Of a stretch of 64,000 nucleotides of DNA, positions 8,544 through 18,266 are shown piece by piece (position 1 is the stretch's first letter; every line of letters starts with the position of its first letter). The position numbers and the translations under genes are program-made. This stretch comes from Comamonas flocculans (GTDB taxonomy: Bacteria; Pseudomonadota; Gammaproteobacteria; Burkholderiales; Burkholderiaceae_C). The notes beneath the pieces were generated by a model, which was not told the DNA's origin, searched no databases, and saw only the letters and a list, made by a program, of their open reading frames with translations. The stretch lies in assembly GCF_007954405.1 (NCBI RefSeq), contig NZ_CP042344.1:682001-746000 (forward strand). Direction: 5' to 3'.

Positions 8544-10352
8544 TCAATCCTCCACTTGCAGGATGGCCAGGAAGGCCTCCTGCGGTACCTCGACCGAGCC
8601 GATCTGCTTCATGCGCTTCTTGCCGGCCTTCTGCTTTTCCAGCAGCTTTCTCTTGCGCGAGATGTCGCCGCCATAGCACTTGGCCAGCACGTTCTTGCGC
8701 AGCGCCTTGACCGTCTCGCGCGCGATGATGTTGGCGCCGATCGCGGCCTGGATGGCCACGTCGAACATCTGGCGGCTGATGATCTCGCGCATCTTGGCCA
8801 CCACCGCCCGGCCCCGGTACTGCGCCTGGCTGCGGTGCACGATGATCGAGAGCGCGTCCACCTTCTCGCCATTGAGCAGGATGTCCACCTTCACCACGTC
8901 CGAGGCGCGGTACTCCTTGAACTCGTAGTCCATCGAGGCGTAGCCGCGCGAAATGGACTTGAGCTTGTCGAAGAAGTCCAGCACGATCTCGCCCAGCGGC
9001 AGCTCGTAGGTCAGCATCACCTGGCGACCGTGGTATTGCATGTTCATCTGTATGCCGCGCTTCTGGTTGGCCAGCGTCATCACCGGGCCAACGTAGTCCT
9101 GAGGCATGTACAGATGCACCGTGACGATGGGTTCGCGTACCTCCTCGATGTGGCCCTGGTCGGGCATCTTCGAGGGGTTTTCCACGTGGATCAGCTCGCC
9201 GTCGCCCTTGAGCACCTCATACACCACGCTGGGCGCGGTGGTGATCAGGTCCTGGTCGAACTCGCGCTCCAGACGCTCCTGCACGATCTCCATGTGCAAC
9301 AGGCCCAGGAAGCCGCAGCGAAAGCCGAAGCCCAGCGCCTGGCTGACCTCGGGCTCGTAGTGCAGCGAGGCATCGTTGAGCTGCAGCTTTTCCAGCGCAT
9401 CGCGCAACTGGTCGTACTGGTTGGCCTCGGTGGGATAGAGCCCGGCAAAGACCTGCGGCTGGACCTCCTTGAAGCCCGGCAGCGCCCGTGTCGCCGACCC
9501 GGCGTTGTTGGGCAGCTTCTTTTCCAGCGTGATGGTGTCGCCCACCTTGGCCGCCTTGAGCTCCTTGATGCCGCAGATGACGTAGCCCACCTCGCCCGCA
9601 TGCAAGACCTCGCGCAGCTGCTGGGCCGGGGTGAAGACACCGATCTGGTTGGCCTCGTAGGCCGCGCCCGTGGCCATGAGCTTGATGCGTTCGCCCTTCC
9701 TGAGCTGGCCATCGACCATGCGCACCAGCATGACCACGCCAACGTAGCTGTCGAACCAGGAGTCGATGATCATCGCGCGCAGCGGCCCGTCGGCATCGCC
9801 TCGGGGCGGCGGCACCTTGGCGACCACCGCCTCCAGGATGTCGTCTATGCCCAGCCCGGTCTTGGCCGAGCAGGGGATGGCGTCGGCCGCGTCGATGCCG
9901 ATCACGTCCTCGATCTCGGCCTTGGCGTTGTCCGGGTCGGCCTGCGGCAGGTCCATCTTGTTGAGCACCGGCAGCACTTCCACGCCCAGGTCCAGGGCGG
10001 TGTAGCAGTTGGCCACGGTCTGCGCCTCAACGCCCTGGCTCGCGTCCACCACCAGCAACGCGCCCTCGCAAGCCGAAAGCGAGCGGCTCACTTCATAGGA
10101 AAAGTCCACATGGCCCGGGGTGTCGATCAGGTTCAGGTTGTAGACCTGGCCGTCCCTGGCCTGGTATTGCAGAGCCGCGGTCTGCGCCTTGATGGTGATG
10201 CCGCGCTCCTTTTCGATCTCCATGGAATCGAGCACCTGTGCCTGCATCTCGCGCTCCTGCAGGCCGCCGCAGCGCTGGATGATGCGGTCGGCCAGGGTCG
10301 ACTTGCCGTGGTCGATGTGCGCAATGATCGAAAAATTCCTGATGTGTTTCAT
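8544..10352 (-). CDS. lepA: Elongation factor 4 (LepA)
   Basis: Ribosome-bound translational GTPase linked to 30S biogenesis and to recovery of stalled ribosomes. G1 is AHIDHGKST at about 10-18, followed by [17 protein letters not shown] and NKMDLP; the C-terminal domain specific to LepA ends with [20 protein letters not shown]. The 602-residue length is normal. ATG at 10352 begins the invariant [17 protein letters not shown]. It is the first gene of the run that ends with pfk. A terminator and a TACAAT box lie just upstream. Confidence 0.97.
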   Translation of the reverse strand: MKHIRNFSIIAHIDHGKSTLADRIIQRCGGLQEREMQAQVLDSMEIEKERGITIKAQTAALQYQARDGQVYNLNLIDTPGHVDFSYEVSRSLSACEGALLVVDASQGVEAQTVANCYTALDLGVEVLPVLNKMDLPQADPDNAKAEIEDVIGIDAADAIPCSAKTGLGIDDILEAVVAKVPPPRGDADGPLRAMIIDSWFDSYVGVVMLVRMVDGQLRKGERIKLMATGAAYEANQIGVFTPAQQLREVLHAGEVGYVICGIKELKAAKVGDTITLEKKLPNNAGSATRALPGFKEVQPQVFAGLYPTEANQYDQLRDALEKLQLNDASLHYEPEVSQALGFGFRCGFLGLLHMEIVQERLEREFDQDLITTAPSVVYEVLKGDGELIHVENPSKMPDQGHIEEVREPIVTVHLYMPQDYVGPVMTLANQKRGIQMNMQYHGRQVMLTYELPLGEIVLDFFDKLKSISRGYASMDYEFKEYRASDVVKVDILLNGEKVDALSIIVHRSQAQYRGRAVVAKMREIISRQMFDVAIQAAIGANIIARETVKALRKNVLAKCYGGDISRKRKLLEKQKAGKKRMKQIGSVEVPQEAFLAILQVED

Positions 10353-10395
10353 CCGACAACCGAAATGAGGCCGCGTGAGCCCGGGCAGAGGCCAT

Positions 10396-10426
10396 AAAAA
10401 AAGGCGCGTCAGCGATGCGACGCGCC
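10396..10426 (-). terminator. Intrinsic terminator between mucD and lepA
   Basis: On the minus strand an 8-bp GC-rich stem (GGCGCGTC/GACGCGCC, arms 10426-10419 and 10410-10403, 8-base loop) is followed by seven T. It can end the rpoE-rseA-mucD transcript about 100 bases past mucD. Because a TACAAT box lies between mucD and this hairpin, it could also act in a short lepA leader. Confidence 0.85.
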
Positions 10427-10463
10427 CCCGGACCAACCGGCATCTGCGTAAAGTTGGGAAGCC

Positions 10464-10469
10464 ATTGTA
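10464..10469 (-). promoter_or_regulatory. Possible -10 box upstream of lepA
   Basis: TACAAT on the minus strand, 5/6 to the sigma-70 -10 consensus, about 112 bases upstream of the lepA start. No convincing -35 is seen at 16-18 bases. A transcript from here would begin near 10457 and run straight into the terminator at 10426-10396. Confidence 0.4.
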
Positions 10470-10527
10470 GCGGGGCGGGGACGGCACGCCTGGCGCGCCG
10501 CAGCGCCGGATTTTACCGGCCGCCCCT

Positions 10528-12015
10528 TCACTTGTCGGGCCGGATCAGTGCGTACTGCGCCCATTCACCGCGCCGGAACATCACGCTGAGCGGCTTCTTG
10601 CGGTCGGCCTTGGCCAATGCCGCTTCAAAATCCTTGAGCGCATGCACGTCGGTGGTGCCCAGCGCCACGATCACGTCGTCCGGCTTGAGGCCGGCGCGCG
10701 CGGCGGGGCCATCGACGGAGACGACGCGCACGCCCCCCTTGAGGCGCAGCTCGCGCGCCTGCTCGGCCGTTACCTCGGCCACGGTCAGGCCCCATTGCTG
10801 GGCCGCTGCCGACGGCTTTTCCTTCGGGCCTTCCTCGTCATCGGCGCGCTCCGCCTCATCGGCATCGGCCTTGAGTTCGGCCACCGTGACATTCAGCTCT
10901 CGCGCGGCGCCGCGGTGCCATACCGTGATGGCCGCGCGGGTGCCGGGCTTGGTATTGCCCACCATGCGCGGCAGGTCGGAGACCTTCTCCACCGCTTTGC
11001 CCTCATATTGCGTGATCACGTCCCCGGCTTGGATGCCGGCCTTCTCGGCCGGCGAGCCAACCTCCACGCCGCGCACCAGCGCACCCTGGGCCTTGGCAAG
11101 ACCCATGGACTCGGCGATCTCGCGCGTCACCGGCTCGATCTGCACGCCGATGCGCCCGCGGCTGACGCGCCCGCTGGCGCGCAGCTGGTCGCTGACGCGC
11201 ATCGCCTCATCGATCGGAATGGCAAAGGAAATGCCCATGAAGCCGCCCGATCGCGAATAGATCTGGCTGTTGATGCCCACCACCTCGCCACGCATGTTGA
11301 TCAGCGGCCCGCCGGAGTTGCCCGGGTTGATGGCCACGTCGGTCTGGATGAAAGGCAGGTAGTCGCCGGTGTCGCGCTGCTTGGCGCTGACGATGCCCGC
11401 GGTGACCGTGTTCTCCAGCCCGAAGGGTGAACCGATGGCCATCACCCACTCGCCCACCTTCAGGCGGGTGACATCGCCGATCTTGACCGCCGGCAGGCCG
11501 CTGGCGTCGATCTTGACCACGGCCACGTCGGAGCGCTTGTCCGCACCCACGAGCTTGGCCTTGAATTCGCGCTTGTCGGTGAGCGTGACCAGCAGCTCGT
11601 CGGCACCCTCCACCACGTGCGCGTTGGTCATCACGTAGCCGTCGGCCGTCAGGATGAAGCCCGAACCCACGCCGCGCGGCTGCTCCTGCGGGTGGCCGGG
11701 GCGCTGGCCGCGCCGGCGCGGCATGTTCGGAATCGGGATGCCGAAACGCCGGAAAAACTCCAGCATGTCCTCGTCCATGCCCTCGGGCACGCCATCGCTC
11801 CTGGCCTTTTCCAGCGTGCGGATGTTCACCACCGAGGGGCCGACCAGCTCGACGAGCTCGGTGAAATCGGGCAGGCCGCGCACCACGGGCGCCGACTGCG
11901 CCTGCACCGGCAGCGGCATCAGAGCGAAAGTGGAGCCGGCGAGCAGCGTCACGGCCATGCCCAGTGCCAGCGAGCGGGCCCGCTGGCCTGCGTGGGTGCG
12001 CAAATTCATCGTCAT
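10528..12015 (-). CDS. mucD: MucD/DegP-family periplasmic serine protease
   Basis: Periplasmic HtrA-type protease and chaperone that degrades misfolded envelope proteins and, as MucD, damps the sigma-E response. A signal peptide with a long hydrophobic core ends near residue 40 (VQAQ). The trypsin-like triad is His133 (TNAHVV), Asp163 (RSDVAVV) and Ser234 (GNSGGP), followed by two PDZ domains (about 285-375 and 410-490). A low-complexity acidic linker ([14 protein letters not shown]) separates the PDZ domains. ATG at 12015 or two codons later (MNLR) are both possible. Last gene of the rpoE-rseA-mucD group, 78 bases after rseA, followed by a terminator. Confidence 0.93.
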   Translation of the reverse strand: MTMNLRTHAGQRARSLALGMAVTLLAGSTFALMPLPVQAQSAPVVRGLPDFTELVELVGPSVVNIRTLEKARSDGVPEGMDEDMLEFFRRFGIPIPNMPRRRGQRPGHPQEQPRGVGSGFILTADGYVMTNAHVVEGADELLVTLTDKREFKAKLVGADKRSDVAVVKIDASGLPAVKIGDVTRLKVGEWVMAIGSPFGLENTVTAGIVSAKQRDTGDYLPFIQTDVAINPGNSGGPLINMRGEVVGINSQIYSRSGGFMGISFAIPIDEAMRVSDQLRASGRVSRGRIGVQIEPVTREIAESMGLAKAQGALVRGVEVGSPAEKAGIQAGDVITQYEGKAVEKVSDLPRMVGNTKPGTRAAITVWHRGAARELNVTVAELKADADEAERADDEEGPKEKPSAAAQQWGLTVAEVTAEQARELRLKGGVRVVSVDGPAARAGLKPDDVIVALGTTDVHALKDFEAALAKADRKKPLSVMFRRGEWAQYALIRPDK

Positions 12016-12093
12016 ATCCTCATTCGGGGTTCAGGCGGCATGCAAGAGCGCGCCGGGCCGGCGCGGCGGCAGGAGACGGGCGCGCGGCCACGC

Positions 12094-12699
12094 TCAAGGG
12101 CGCGCCCCGGCTTCCAGGGAAGCATTGCGAAACAGCGGCTCGCGCATGATCACGCTCATGCCGCTGTTGCGTCCGGTCTGGCGCATGATTTCGTCCAGGC
12201 GCGGATCGCGAATGATGTTCTGCTCGTTCACGACCAGGGCAGACGCCACGGTGGCCGGCGCGCCCGCCGCAGGAATCTGCGCCTGCGCGAGCTGCGCGCC
12301 CTGCTGTGCGCCGCCCAGGTTGGCATAGGCGGTCCAGCCGAGGGCCACGGCCGCGGTCAGCGAAGCAAAGCCCGCCGCCAGCCGCCAGTGCCACAGCGGG
12401 GCGTTGGCCGCTTCGCGCTGCGGCTGCGCCAGGCGCGCAACGGGGGCGGCCACGGCATGCGGGCCGTGCACCAGCGTTTCCTGCGCGAGCTGCGCCCGCA
12501 GGCGCTGCAGCATGCTCGCGTCGAGCATGGGCGCCACCGGCACCCCGCGCATCGCATCGCCAATCACGTGGTAGGCCTGCCAGGTCGCGCGGCCCGGTTC
12601 GGTGCCCGCATAGGCCAGCACCTCGGCGCATTCATGCTCCGCCAGCTCGCCGTCGGCCAGCGCCGACAGGCGTTCGTACATTGCATCTTGCTCATTCAT
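12094..12699 (-). CDS. rseA: Anti-sigma-E factor RseA
   Basis: Single-pass membrane protein that holds RpoE inactive until it is cleaved under envelope stress. Residues 1-75 form the cytoplasmic RseA_N domain (MYERLSALADGEL, then TWQAYHVIGDAMRG), one membrane helix lies at about 106-127, and about 75 residues would be periplasmic. ATG at 12699 starts the conserved N-terminus, 43 bases after rpoE. The next gene is mucD: no rseB gene is present between them, although RseB normally shields RseA. Confidence 0.9.
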   Translation of the reverse strand: MNEQDAMYERLSALADGELAEHECAEVLAYAGTEPGRATWQAYHVIGDAMRGVPVAPMLDASMLQRLRAQLAQETLVHGPHAVAAPVARLAQPQREAANAPLWHWRLAAGFASLTAAVALGWTAYANLGGAQQGAQLAQAQIPAAGAPATVASALVVNEQNIIRDPRLDEIMRQTGRNSGMSVIMREPLFRNASLEAGARP

Positions 12700-12742
12700 G
12701 GCCTTGTCCCGATTCTGTCTCCAACTGTCATCATCCTGAGCT

Positions 12743-13375
12743 CTACCAGCGCTTGCCCGTGCGTTGCTCCAGCAGGGGCTTGACCTTGGCCGAGATCGCT
12801 TCACGTGCGCGAAAGATCCGCGAGCGCACGGTGCCTATGGGGCAGGCCATGGCCTGCGCGATCTCTTCATAGCTCAAGCCTTCGATCTCACGCAGCGTCA
12901 CCGCCTGGCGCAACTCGGCCGGCAGGGCCTCCAAGGCCGCATTCACGGCCTGCGCCACTTCCTGCGCCGCCAGCACCGTCTCCGGTGTTTCGCCGGTCGT
13001 TAGTTCGCGGGCGAACACGGAAGTTTCATCGTCTTCGTCGGCCGCCTTGCGCAGTGCGCTTTCGGTGATGAGCGGATCGCGCTTGAGATCCATCAGCGTC
13101 TTCTTCGCGGTATTGACGGCTATGCGATACAACCAGGTGTAAAACTGCGCATCCCCGCGGAACTGATGCAGCGCCCGATAGGCGCGCAGGAAGGTTTCCT
13201 GGGCAATGTCCTGCACCAGGTCGACGTCGCGCACCATGCGGCCGATCAGGCGCTCGATGCGGCGCTGGTACTTGATGACCAGCAGCTCGTAGGCGCGCTG
13301 GTCGCCCGCCACGGTGCGCTCGACCAGCTGCATGTCGCTGTTGATCGGTGTCTGCGGGGCGTCGTCCTCGCTCAT
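12743..13375 (-). CDS. rpoE: RNA polymerase sigma factor RpoE (sigma-E/AlgU)
   Basis: Extracytoplasmic-function sigma factor for envelope stress. Region 2 shows AYELLVIKYQRRI, then RLIGRMVRDVDLVQDIAQETFLRAYRAL and FYTWLYRIAVNTAKK; region 4 shows LPAELRQAVTLREIEGLSYEEIA with GTVRSRIFRARE. The 210-residue length is typical. ATG at 13375 overlaps the stop of the upstream membrane-protein gene as ATGA. The following genes rseA and mucD are its regulators. Confidence 0.96.
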   Translation of the reverse strand: MSEDDAPQTPINSDMQLVERTVAGDQRAYELLVIKYQRRIERLIGRMVRDVDLVQDIAQETFLRAYRALHQFRGDAQFYTWLYRIAVNTAKKTLMDLKRDPLITESALRKAADEDDETSVFARELTTGETPETVLAAQEVAQAVNAALEALPAELRQAVTLREIEGLSYEEIAQAMACPIGTVRSRIFRAREAISAKVKPLLEQRTGKRW

Positions 13376-13866
13376 GGGCGGCCCTCGTGCGCCGCAGCCG
13401 GCGCCGACCCTGCGGCCCGATCCGCCTGTGCGCCACCGGCAAACACGGCCCGGCGCAGCGCCGGCCAGCCCTGGATCGCACCGCGGCGCTGCAGCCACAG
13501 CCATTGCGCTGCCCTGCCCTGCGGCCTCACGCGCACCAGCATCAGGTGCTGCAAATCCAGGCACACCTCGGGCGCGCTGCAGGGCAGAATGCCGCGGCCA
13601 TCGCACAGCAGCCATTGCTGCCCATCCCATTGCAGGGCGCCGGCTGCGCCGTCCCGCCACCAGCGCCAGGCAAGCAATGCGCCGGCGAGCCAGATCAGCA
13701 CCGCCACCCCAGCCGCTGCCGTGTTCGGCGCCTGGGACAGCCGCCAGGCAAGCAGCAGCGCAAGAGCGCCGGTGCAAAGCGCGAGCGCAAGCGCGCCAGC
13801 CCACGCAGCGGGTGCGAGAGAGCAGGAGGCGGCCGGGGCCTGATGGCTAATGCGTGCGGACATCAA
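13372..13866 (-). CDS. Hypothetical two-helix membrane protein upstream of rpoE
   Basis: A 164-residue protein with two predicted membrane segments, about residues 22-42 and 52-68, then a C-terminal domain with several Trp residues and the segment LQWDGQQWLLCDG. I do not recognise a family with certainty; small membrane proteins of this shape are annotated as hypothetical between fabF and rpoE in Comamonadaceae. Its ATGA overlap with rpoE implies coupled translation, so a role connected with the sigma-E response is possible but unproven. The start may be either of the two adjacent codons MM. Confidence 0.75.
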   Translation of the reverse strand: MMSARISHQAPAASCSLAPAAWAGALALALCTGALALLLAWRLSQAPNTAAAGVAVLIWLAGALLAWRWWRDGAAGALQWDGQQWLLCDGRGILPCSAPEVCLDLQHLMLVRVRPQGRAAQWLWLQRRGAIQGWPALRRAVFAGGAQADRAAGSAPAAAHEGRP

Positions 13867-13899
13867 CTCAGGCCCGCGCAGCGCCCCGGGCCGAGGGGC

Positions 13900-15144
13900 T
13901 CAAACACGCCGAAATACCAGCGTGCCGTTGGTTCCACCAAAACCGAAGTTGTTCTTGAGCGCAACCTTGACCGGCATGTCGCGCGCCGTGTTGGCACAGT
14001 AGTCCAGGTCGCACTCGGGATCCTGGTGGAGCAGATTGATCGTGGGCGGCACCTTCTGTTCGTGCAGGCTCAGCACGGTGAACACGCTCTCTATGCCGCC
14101 AGCGCCGCCCAGCAGATGCCCGGTCATGGACTTGGTGGAGCTCACCACCAGCTTGCGCGCCGCATCGCCGAGCGCCGCCTTGATCGCGTTGGTCTCGTTG
14201 ACGTCGCCCAGCGGCGTGGAGGTGCCATGGGCATTGAGGTAGTCGACTTCGTCGGCGTTGATGCCGGCGTTGTGCAGCGCTGCCAGCATGGCGCGCCGGG
14301 GCCCGTCCATGTTCGGTGCGGTCATGTGGCCGGCGTCGGCGCTCATGCCGTAGCCCGACAGCTCGGCATAGATGCGGGCACCGCGCGCCCGCGCATGCTC
14401 GTACTCCTCGAGCACCAGCACGCCCGCGCCCTCGCCGAGCACGAAGCCGTCGCGGTCCTTGTCCCACGGGCGCGATGCGCCTTCCGGGTCGTCGTTGCGC
14501 GTGGACAGGGCGCGCATTGCGGCAAAGCCGCCCACGCCCAGCGGCGAGACCGTCGCTTCGGTGCCGCCAGCGACGATCACGTCGGCGTCGCCGTATTCGA
14601 TCTTGCGCGCCGCCTCCCCTATGCAATGCAGGCCGGTGGTGCAGGCCGTCACGACCGAGAGATTGGGTCCCTTGAAGCCAAAGCGCATGGATACGTGCCC
14701 GGCCACCATGTTGATGATGGACGCGGGAACGAAAAACGGCGTGATGCGCCGCGGCCCGCGCGCCTGCAGCTCGGCGTGCGTGTTCTCGATCAGCGGCAGG
14801 CCGCCTATGCCCGAACCGACGATGCAGCCTATGCGCACCGCGAGTTCCTCGCTCAGCGCCTCGCCCACGGGCAGTCCGGCGTCGCGCACTGCCTCATCGG
14901 CCGCAGCGATGCCGTAGTGAATGAAGGTGTCCATGGTGCGCGCCTCCTTGGATGTCATGTAGGCATCCAGGTCGAAGCCCTTGACCTCGCCGGCGATGCG
15001 GCAGGAAAAGGCGGAGGCGTCAAAGCGCGTGATGGGGCCGATGCCGGAGCGGCCAGCCAGGATGTTGGCCCAGGTTTCACGCACCGTGTTTCCCACGGGG
15101 GTGACGCAACCCAGGCCGGTCACGACGACGCGACGTCGGCTCAT
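13900..15144 (-). CDS. fabF: 3-oxoacyl-ACP synthase II (FabF)
   Basis: Condensing enzyme that elongates acyl-ACP with malonyl-ACP. The thiolase-fold motifs are Cys168 in TACTTGLH, His in NAHGTSTPLGD, His in MTGHLLGGAG, and the C-terminal NNFGFGGTNG. The 414-residue length is right for KAS II. It follows acpP by 65 bases and shares its orientation, completing the set plsX-fabH-fabD-fabG-acpP-fabF. Confidence 0.97.
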   Translation of the reverse strand: MSRRRVVVTGLGCVTPVGNTVRETWANILAGRSGIGPITRFDASAFSCRIAGEVKGFDLDAYMTSKEARTMDTFIHYGIAAADEAVRDAGLPVGEALSEELAVRIGCIVGSGIGGLPLIENTHAELQARGPRRITPFFVPASIINMVAGHVSMRFGFKGPNLSVVTACTTGLHCIGEAARKIEYGDADVIVAGGTEATVSPLGVGGFAAMRALSTRNDDPEGASRPWDKDRDGFVLGEGAGVLVLEEYEHARARGARIYAELSGYGMSADAGHMTAPNMDGPRRAMLAALHNAGINADEVDYLNAHGTSTPLGDVNETNAIKAALGDAARKLVVSSTKSMTGHLLGGAGGIESVFTVLSLHEQKVPPTINLLHQDPECDLDYCANTARDMPVKVALKNNFGFGGTNGTLVFRRV

Positions 15145-15209
15145 GCGTTCAGCTTTCCAAAATGAGAACTGCCCGACCCCGGCCCGATGCAGGGTGGCAG
15201 CGGGGGCGT

Positions 15210-15488
<279 letters not shown>

Positions 15489-15544
15489 CTAGCCGCACGG
15501 CATATGGCCGCAGCCGGCCCCGGGGCAGCGCCCGGCGCCCCGTC

Positions 15545-16285
15545 CTACATGTACATGCCGCCGTTGACGTGCAGTTCCTGCCCGGTGACGTAGCCGGCCT
15601 CGGGGCTGGCCAGATAGGCCACGGCGTGCGCGATGTCCTGCGGGCTGCCCAGGCGCCCCAGCGGGATCTGGGTGAGCAGCGCCTTGTGCTGCTCCTCGGG
15701 CAGGCCTGCGGTCATGTCGGTGGCGATGAAGCCCGGCGCCACGCAGTTGACCGTGATGCCGCGGCTGGCCAGCTCGCGCGCCAGCGCGCGCGTCATGCCG
15801 GCCACGCCGGCCTTGGCGGCCGCGTAGTTGGCCTGGCCCGGATTGCCCGAGGCGCCGACCACGCTGGTGATGCTGACGATACGGCCATGGCGCTGCTTCA
15901 TCATCGGGCGGATGGCGGCGCGGCTGACGCGAAACACCGCCTTGAGGTTGGTGTCGATCACCGCGTCCCAGTCCTCGTCCTTCATGCGCATGGCCAGCTG
16001 GTCGCGCGTGATTCCGGCGTTGTTGACCAGTACGTGCAAGGCGCCATGCGCCTTGACGACGGCATCCACCGCGGCCTCGACGGCTGCGCCGTCGGTCACG
16101 TCCAGCACCACGCCCTGGCCGCCATGCGGCGCCAGCGCCTGGCCGATGCGCGCAGCGCCCTCGTTCGAGGTGGCCGTGCCCACCACCAGCAGGCCACGGC
16201 GGGCCAGCTCCGCGGCCACGGCCGCGCCTATGCCGCGCGTGGCGCCGGTAACGAGCGCGATGCGCGCAGATGCGGGGGTGTTCAT
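15545..16285 (-). CDS. fabG: 3-oxoacyl-ACP reductase FabG
   Basis: NADPH-dependent short-chain dehydrogenase that reduces beta-ketoacyl-ACP. The cofactor loop GATRGIG is at 14-20, NNAG at 88-91, and the catalytic Ser141, Tyr154 and Lys158 (YAAAK) are present. The 246-residue length is typical. ATG at 16285 overlaps the fabD stop (ATGA). Confidence 0.97.
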   Translation of the reverse strand: MNTPASARIALVTGATRGIGAAVAAELARRGLLVVGTATSNEGAARIGQALAPHGGQGVVLDVTDGAAVEAAVDAVVKAHGALHVLVNNAGITRDQLAMRMKDEDWDAVIDTNLKAVFRVSRAAIRPMMKQRHGRIVSITSVVGASGNPGQANYAAAKAGVAGMTRALARELASRGITVNCVAPGFIATDMTAGLPEEQHKALLTQIPLGRLGSPQDIAHAVAYLASPEAGYVTGQELHVNGGMYM

Positions 16286-17235
16286 GCAAGCAACTCCTTG
16301 ACTTCGGCCAGCGACGCGGGGTCGTGCAGGCAGGCGGCCACCAATGCGGGGTCGATGCGCTTGACCATGCCGGTCAGCGCCTTGCCCGGCCCGCATTCGA
16401 TGACGTGGCTGGCACCGCGCGCGCGCAGGGCCTGCACGCACTGCACCCAGCGCACCGGGCCGAAGGCCTGCCGGTAGAGTGCGTCGCGTATCGCCTCTGG
16501 CTCTTGCTGCACTGCCACATCCACGTTGTTGACCACGGCAATCTGGGGCGGCGCCAGGTTCAGCTCGGCAAGCGCCTGGCGCAGCTTTTCTGCTGCCGGC
16601 TTCATCAGGCTGGAGTGAAACGGCGCCGACACCGGCAGCGCCAGCGCGCGCTTGGCGCCCATGGCCTTGAGCACTTCGCAGCCGCGGGCCACGCCCTCGC
16701 TGGTGCCGGCAATCACCGTCTGGCCCGGGTCGTTGAAATTCACCGCCTCCACCACCTCGGCCGAACCGGGGGCGAAAGCTTCGCTGGCCTGGCGGCAGCC
16801 AGCCACCACCTGCTCGGCCGGCAGGCCGAGGATCGCCGCCATCGCGCCCGCTCCAACCGGCACCGCATCCTGCATGGCCTGGGCGCGCAGCCGCACCAAG
16901 GGTGCCGCCTGGGCCAGGCTGAGCACGCCGGCCGCCACCAGAGCGCTGTATTCGCCCAGCGAATGCCCCGCCAGCGCCACGGGCAGGGCGCCGCCTTCGG
17001 CGCACCACACGCGCCAGGCGGCGACGCCGGCCACCAGCATCACCGGCTGGGTATTGGTGGTGAGCGCCAGCCGCTCCTTCGGCCCCTCATGGATCAGGGC
17101 GCCGATGTCTTCGTGCAGCGCCTCGGACGCCTCGGCCAGCGTCTGCGCGACCACCGGGTGTCCGCCCCAGGCATCGAGCATGCCCACCGACTGCGAACCC
17201 TGGCCGGGAAAGACAAAAGCAAATGTGACAGCCAT
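16282..17235 (-). CDS. fabD: Malonyl-CoA:ACP transacylase FabD
   Basis: Loads malonyl groups on ACP. FPGQGSQ lies at 9-15, the nucleophile is Ser92 in GHSLGEYS, and the catalytic His is in SAPFHSSLM; NNVDV and ECGPGKAL are further family marks. At 317 residues it is of normal length. ATG at 17235 begins the conserved N-terminus. The 53-base gap to fabH is occupied by one repeat copy. Confidence 0.97.
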   Translation of the reverse strand: MAVTFAFVFPGQGSQSVGMLDAWGGHPVVAQTLAEASEALHEDIGALIHEGPKERLALTTNTQPVMLVAGVAAWRVWCAEGGALPVALAGHSLGEYSALVAAGVLSLAQAAPLVRLRAQAMQDAVPVGAGAMAAILGLPAEQVVAGCRQASEAFAPGSAEVVEAVNFNDPGQTVIAGTSEGVARGCEVLKAMGAKRALALPVSAPFHSSLMKPAAEKLRQALAELNLAPPQIAVVNNVDVAVQQEPEAIRDALYRQAFGPVRWVQCVQALRARGASHVIECGPGKALTGMVKRIDPALVAACLHDPASLAEVKELLA

Positions 17236-17250
17236 AGCAGAATAAGCAAC

Positions 17251-17298
17251 AAAACCGGCTCCAACGCTTGCTGGGCAAGCGCTAGATGCTACATTTTT
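17251..17298 (-). repeat. Interspersed ~50-base repeat, copy 2 (fabH-fabD gap)
   Basis: On the minus strand it reads AATGTAGCAT, AGCGCTTG, a 6-base spacer, CAAGCG, GGAGCCGG and TTTTG. It fills nearly the whole gap between the fabH stop and the fabD start, so fabD is transcribed through it. The arms AGCGCTTGCC/GCAAGCG can form a hairpin. Confidence 0.8.
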
Positions 17299-18266
17299 AC
17301 AAGCAAGGAACCCCAGGTGAAGCCGCCACCCACGCCTTCGATCAGGACCTTGTGGCCCGGCTGGACCTGGCCACTGCGCACCGCATGGTCCAGCGCCAGC
17401 GGGATCGAGGCGGCCGACGTATTGCCATGCTCGCCGACGGTGACCACCACTTTCTCCATCGGCAGGTGCAGGCGGCGCGCGGCGCTTTGCATGATGCGGA
17501 TGTTGGCCTGGTGCGGCACCAGCCAGTCCACTTCGGACTCGGAGACGCCGGCCTTTTCCAGCGTGGCGTGGGCGGTCTTTTCGAGCACGCTCACCGCCAG
17601 CTTGAACACCGCCTGCCCGTCCATCTTGAGCAGCGGCTCGCCCAGCACCGCTCCGCCCGAGACATGGCCGGGCACGCACAGCAGGTCCACGTGCTGACCG
17701 TCGGCATGCAGGTCGCTGGCCAGAATGCCGGGCGTGTCGCCGGCCTGCAGCACCACCGCACCCGCGCCGTCGCCGAACAGCACGCAGGTGGTGCGGTCGG
17801 AAAAATCGAGAATGCGGCTGAAGACCTCGGCGCCCACCACCAGCGCGCAGCGCGCCGCACCCGCCTGCACCATGGCGTCGGCCACGGCCAACGCGTAGAC
17901 GAAGCCGGTGCACACCGCCTGCACGTCGAAGGCCGGGCAGCCGGCGATGCCCAGCTTGTGCTGCAGGATGCAGGCAGTGGACGGAAACACCATGTCCGGC
18001 GTGGACGTGGCGACGATGATCAGGTCGACGTCGGACGGGCCGAGGCCGGCGGCATCCAGCGCCTTGCGCGCCGCGTGCTCTGCCAGGTCGCTGCTGTTCA
18101 CGTCGGCGTCGGCAAAGTGCCGGGCGTGGATGCCGGTGCGTTCGACGATCCATGCGTCGGAGGTCTCCACGCCCTGACGCGCCAGTTGCGCGGCCAACTC
18201 GTCGTTGCTGACTCGGCGCGGCGGCAGATGGCTGCCCGTGCCGACGATGCGGGAATAGCGTCTCAT
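17289..18266 (-). CDS. fabH: 3-oxoacyl-ACP synthase III (FabH)
   Basis: Initiates fatty-acid synthesis by condensing acetyl-CoA with malonyl-ACP. The catalytic triad is Cys119 (QAVCTGF), His in VPHQAN and Asn in HGNTSAAS; the GVGGGFTWG glycine loop is near the end. At 325 residues it is normal. ATG at 18266 shares one base with the plsX stop (TGATG). Its stop lies at the edge of a repeat copy. Confidence 0.97.
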   Translation of the reverse strand: MRRYSRIVGTGSHLPPRRVSNDELAAQLARQGVETSDAWIVERTGIHARHFADADVNSSDLAEHAARKALDAAGLGPSDVDLIIVATSTPDMVFPSTACILQHKLGIAGCPAFDVQAVCTGFVYALAVADAMVQAGAARCALVVGAEVFSRILDFSDRTTCVLFGDGAGAVVLQAGDTPGILASDLHADGQHVDLLCVPGHVSGGAVLGEPLLKMDGQAVFKLAVSVLEKTAHATLEKAGVSESEVDWLVPHQANIRIMQSAARRLHLPMEKVVVTVGEHGNTSAASIPLALDHAVRSGQVQPGHKVLIEGVGGGFTWGSLLVKM

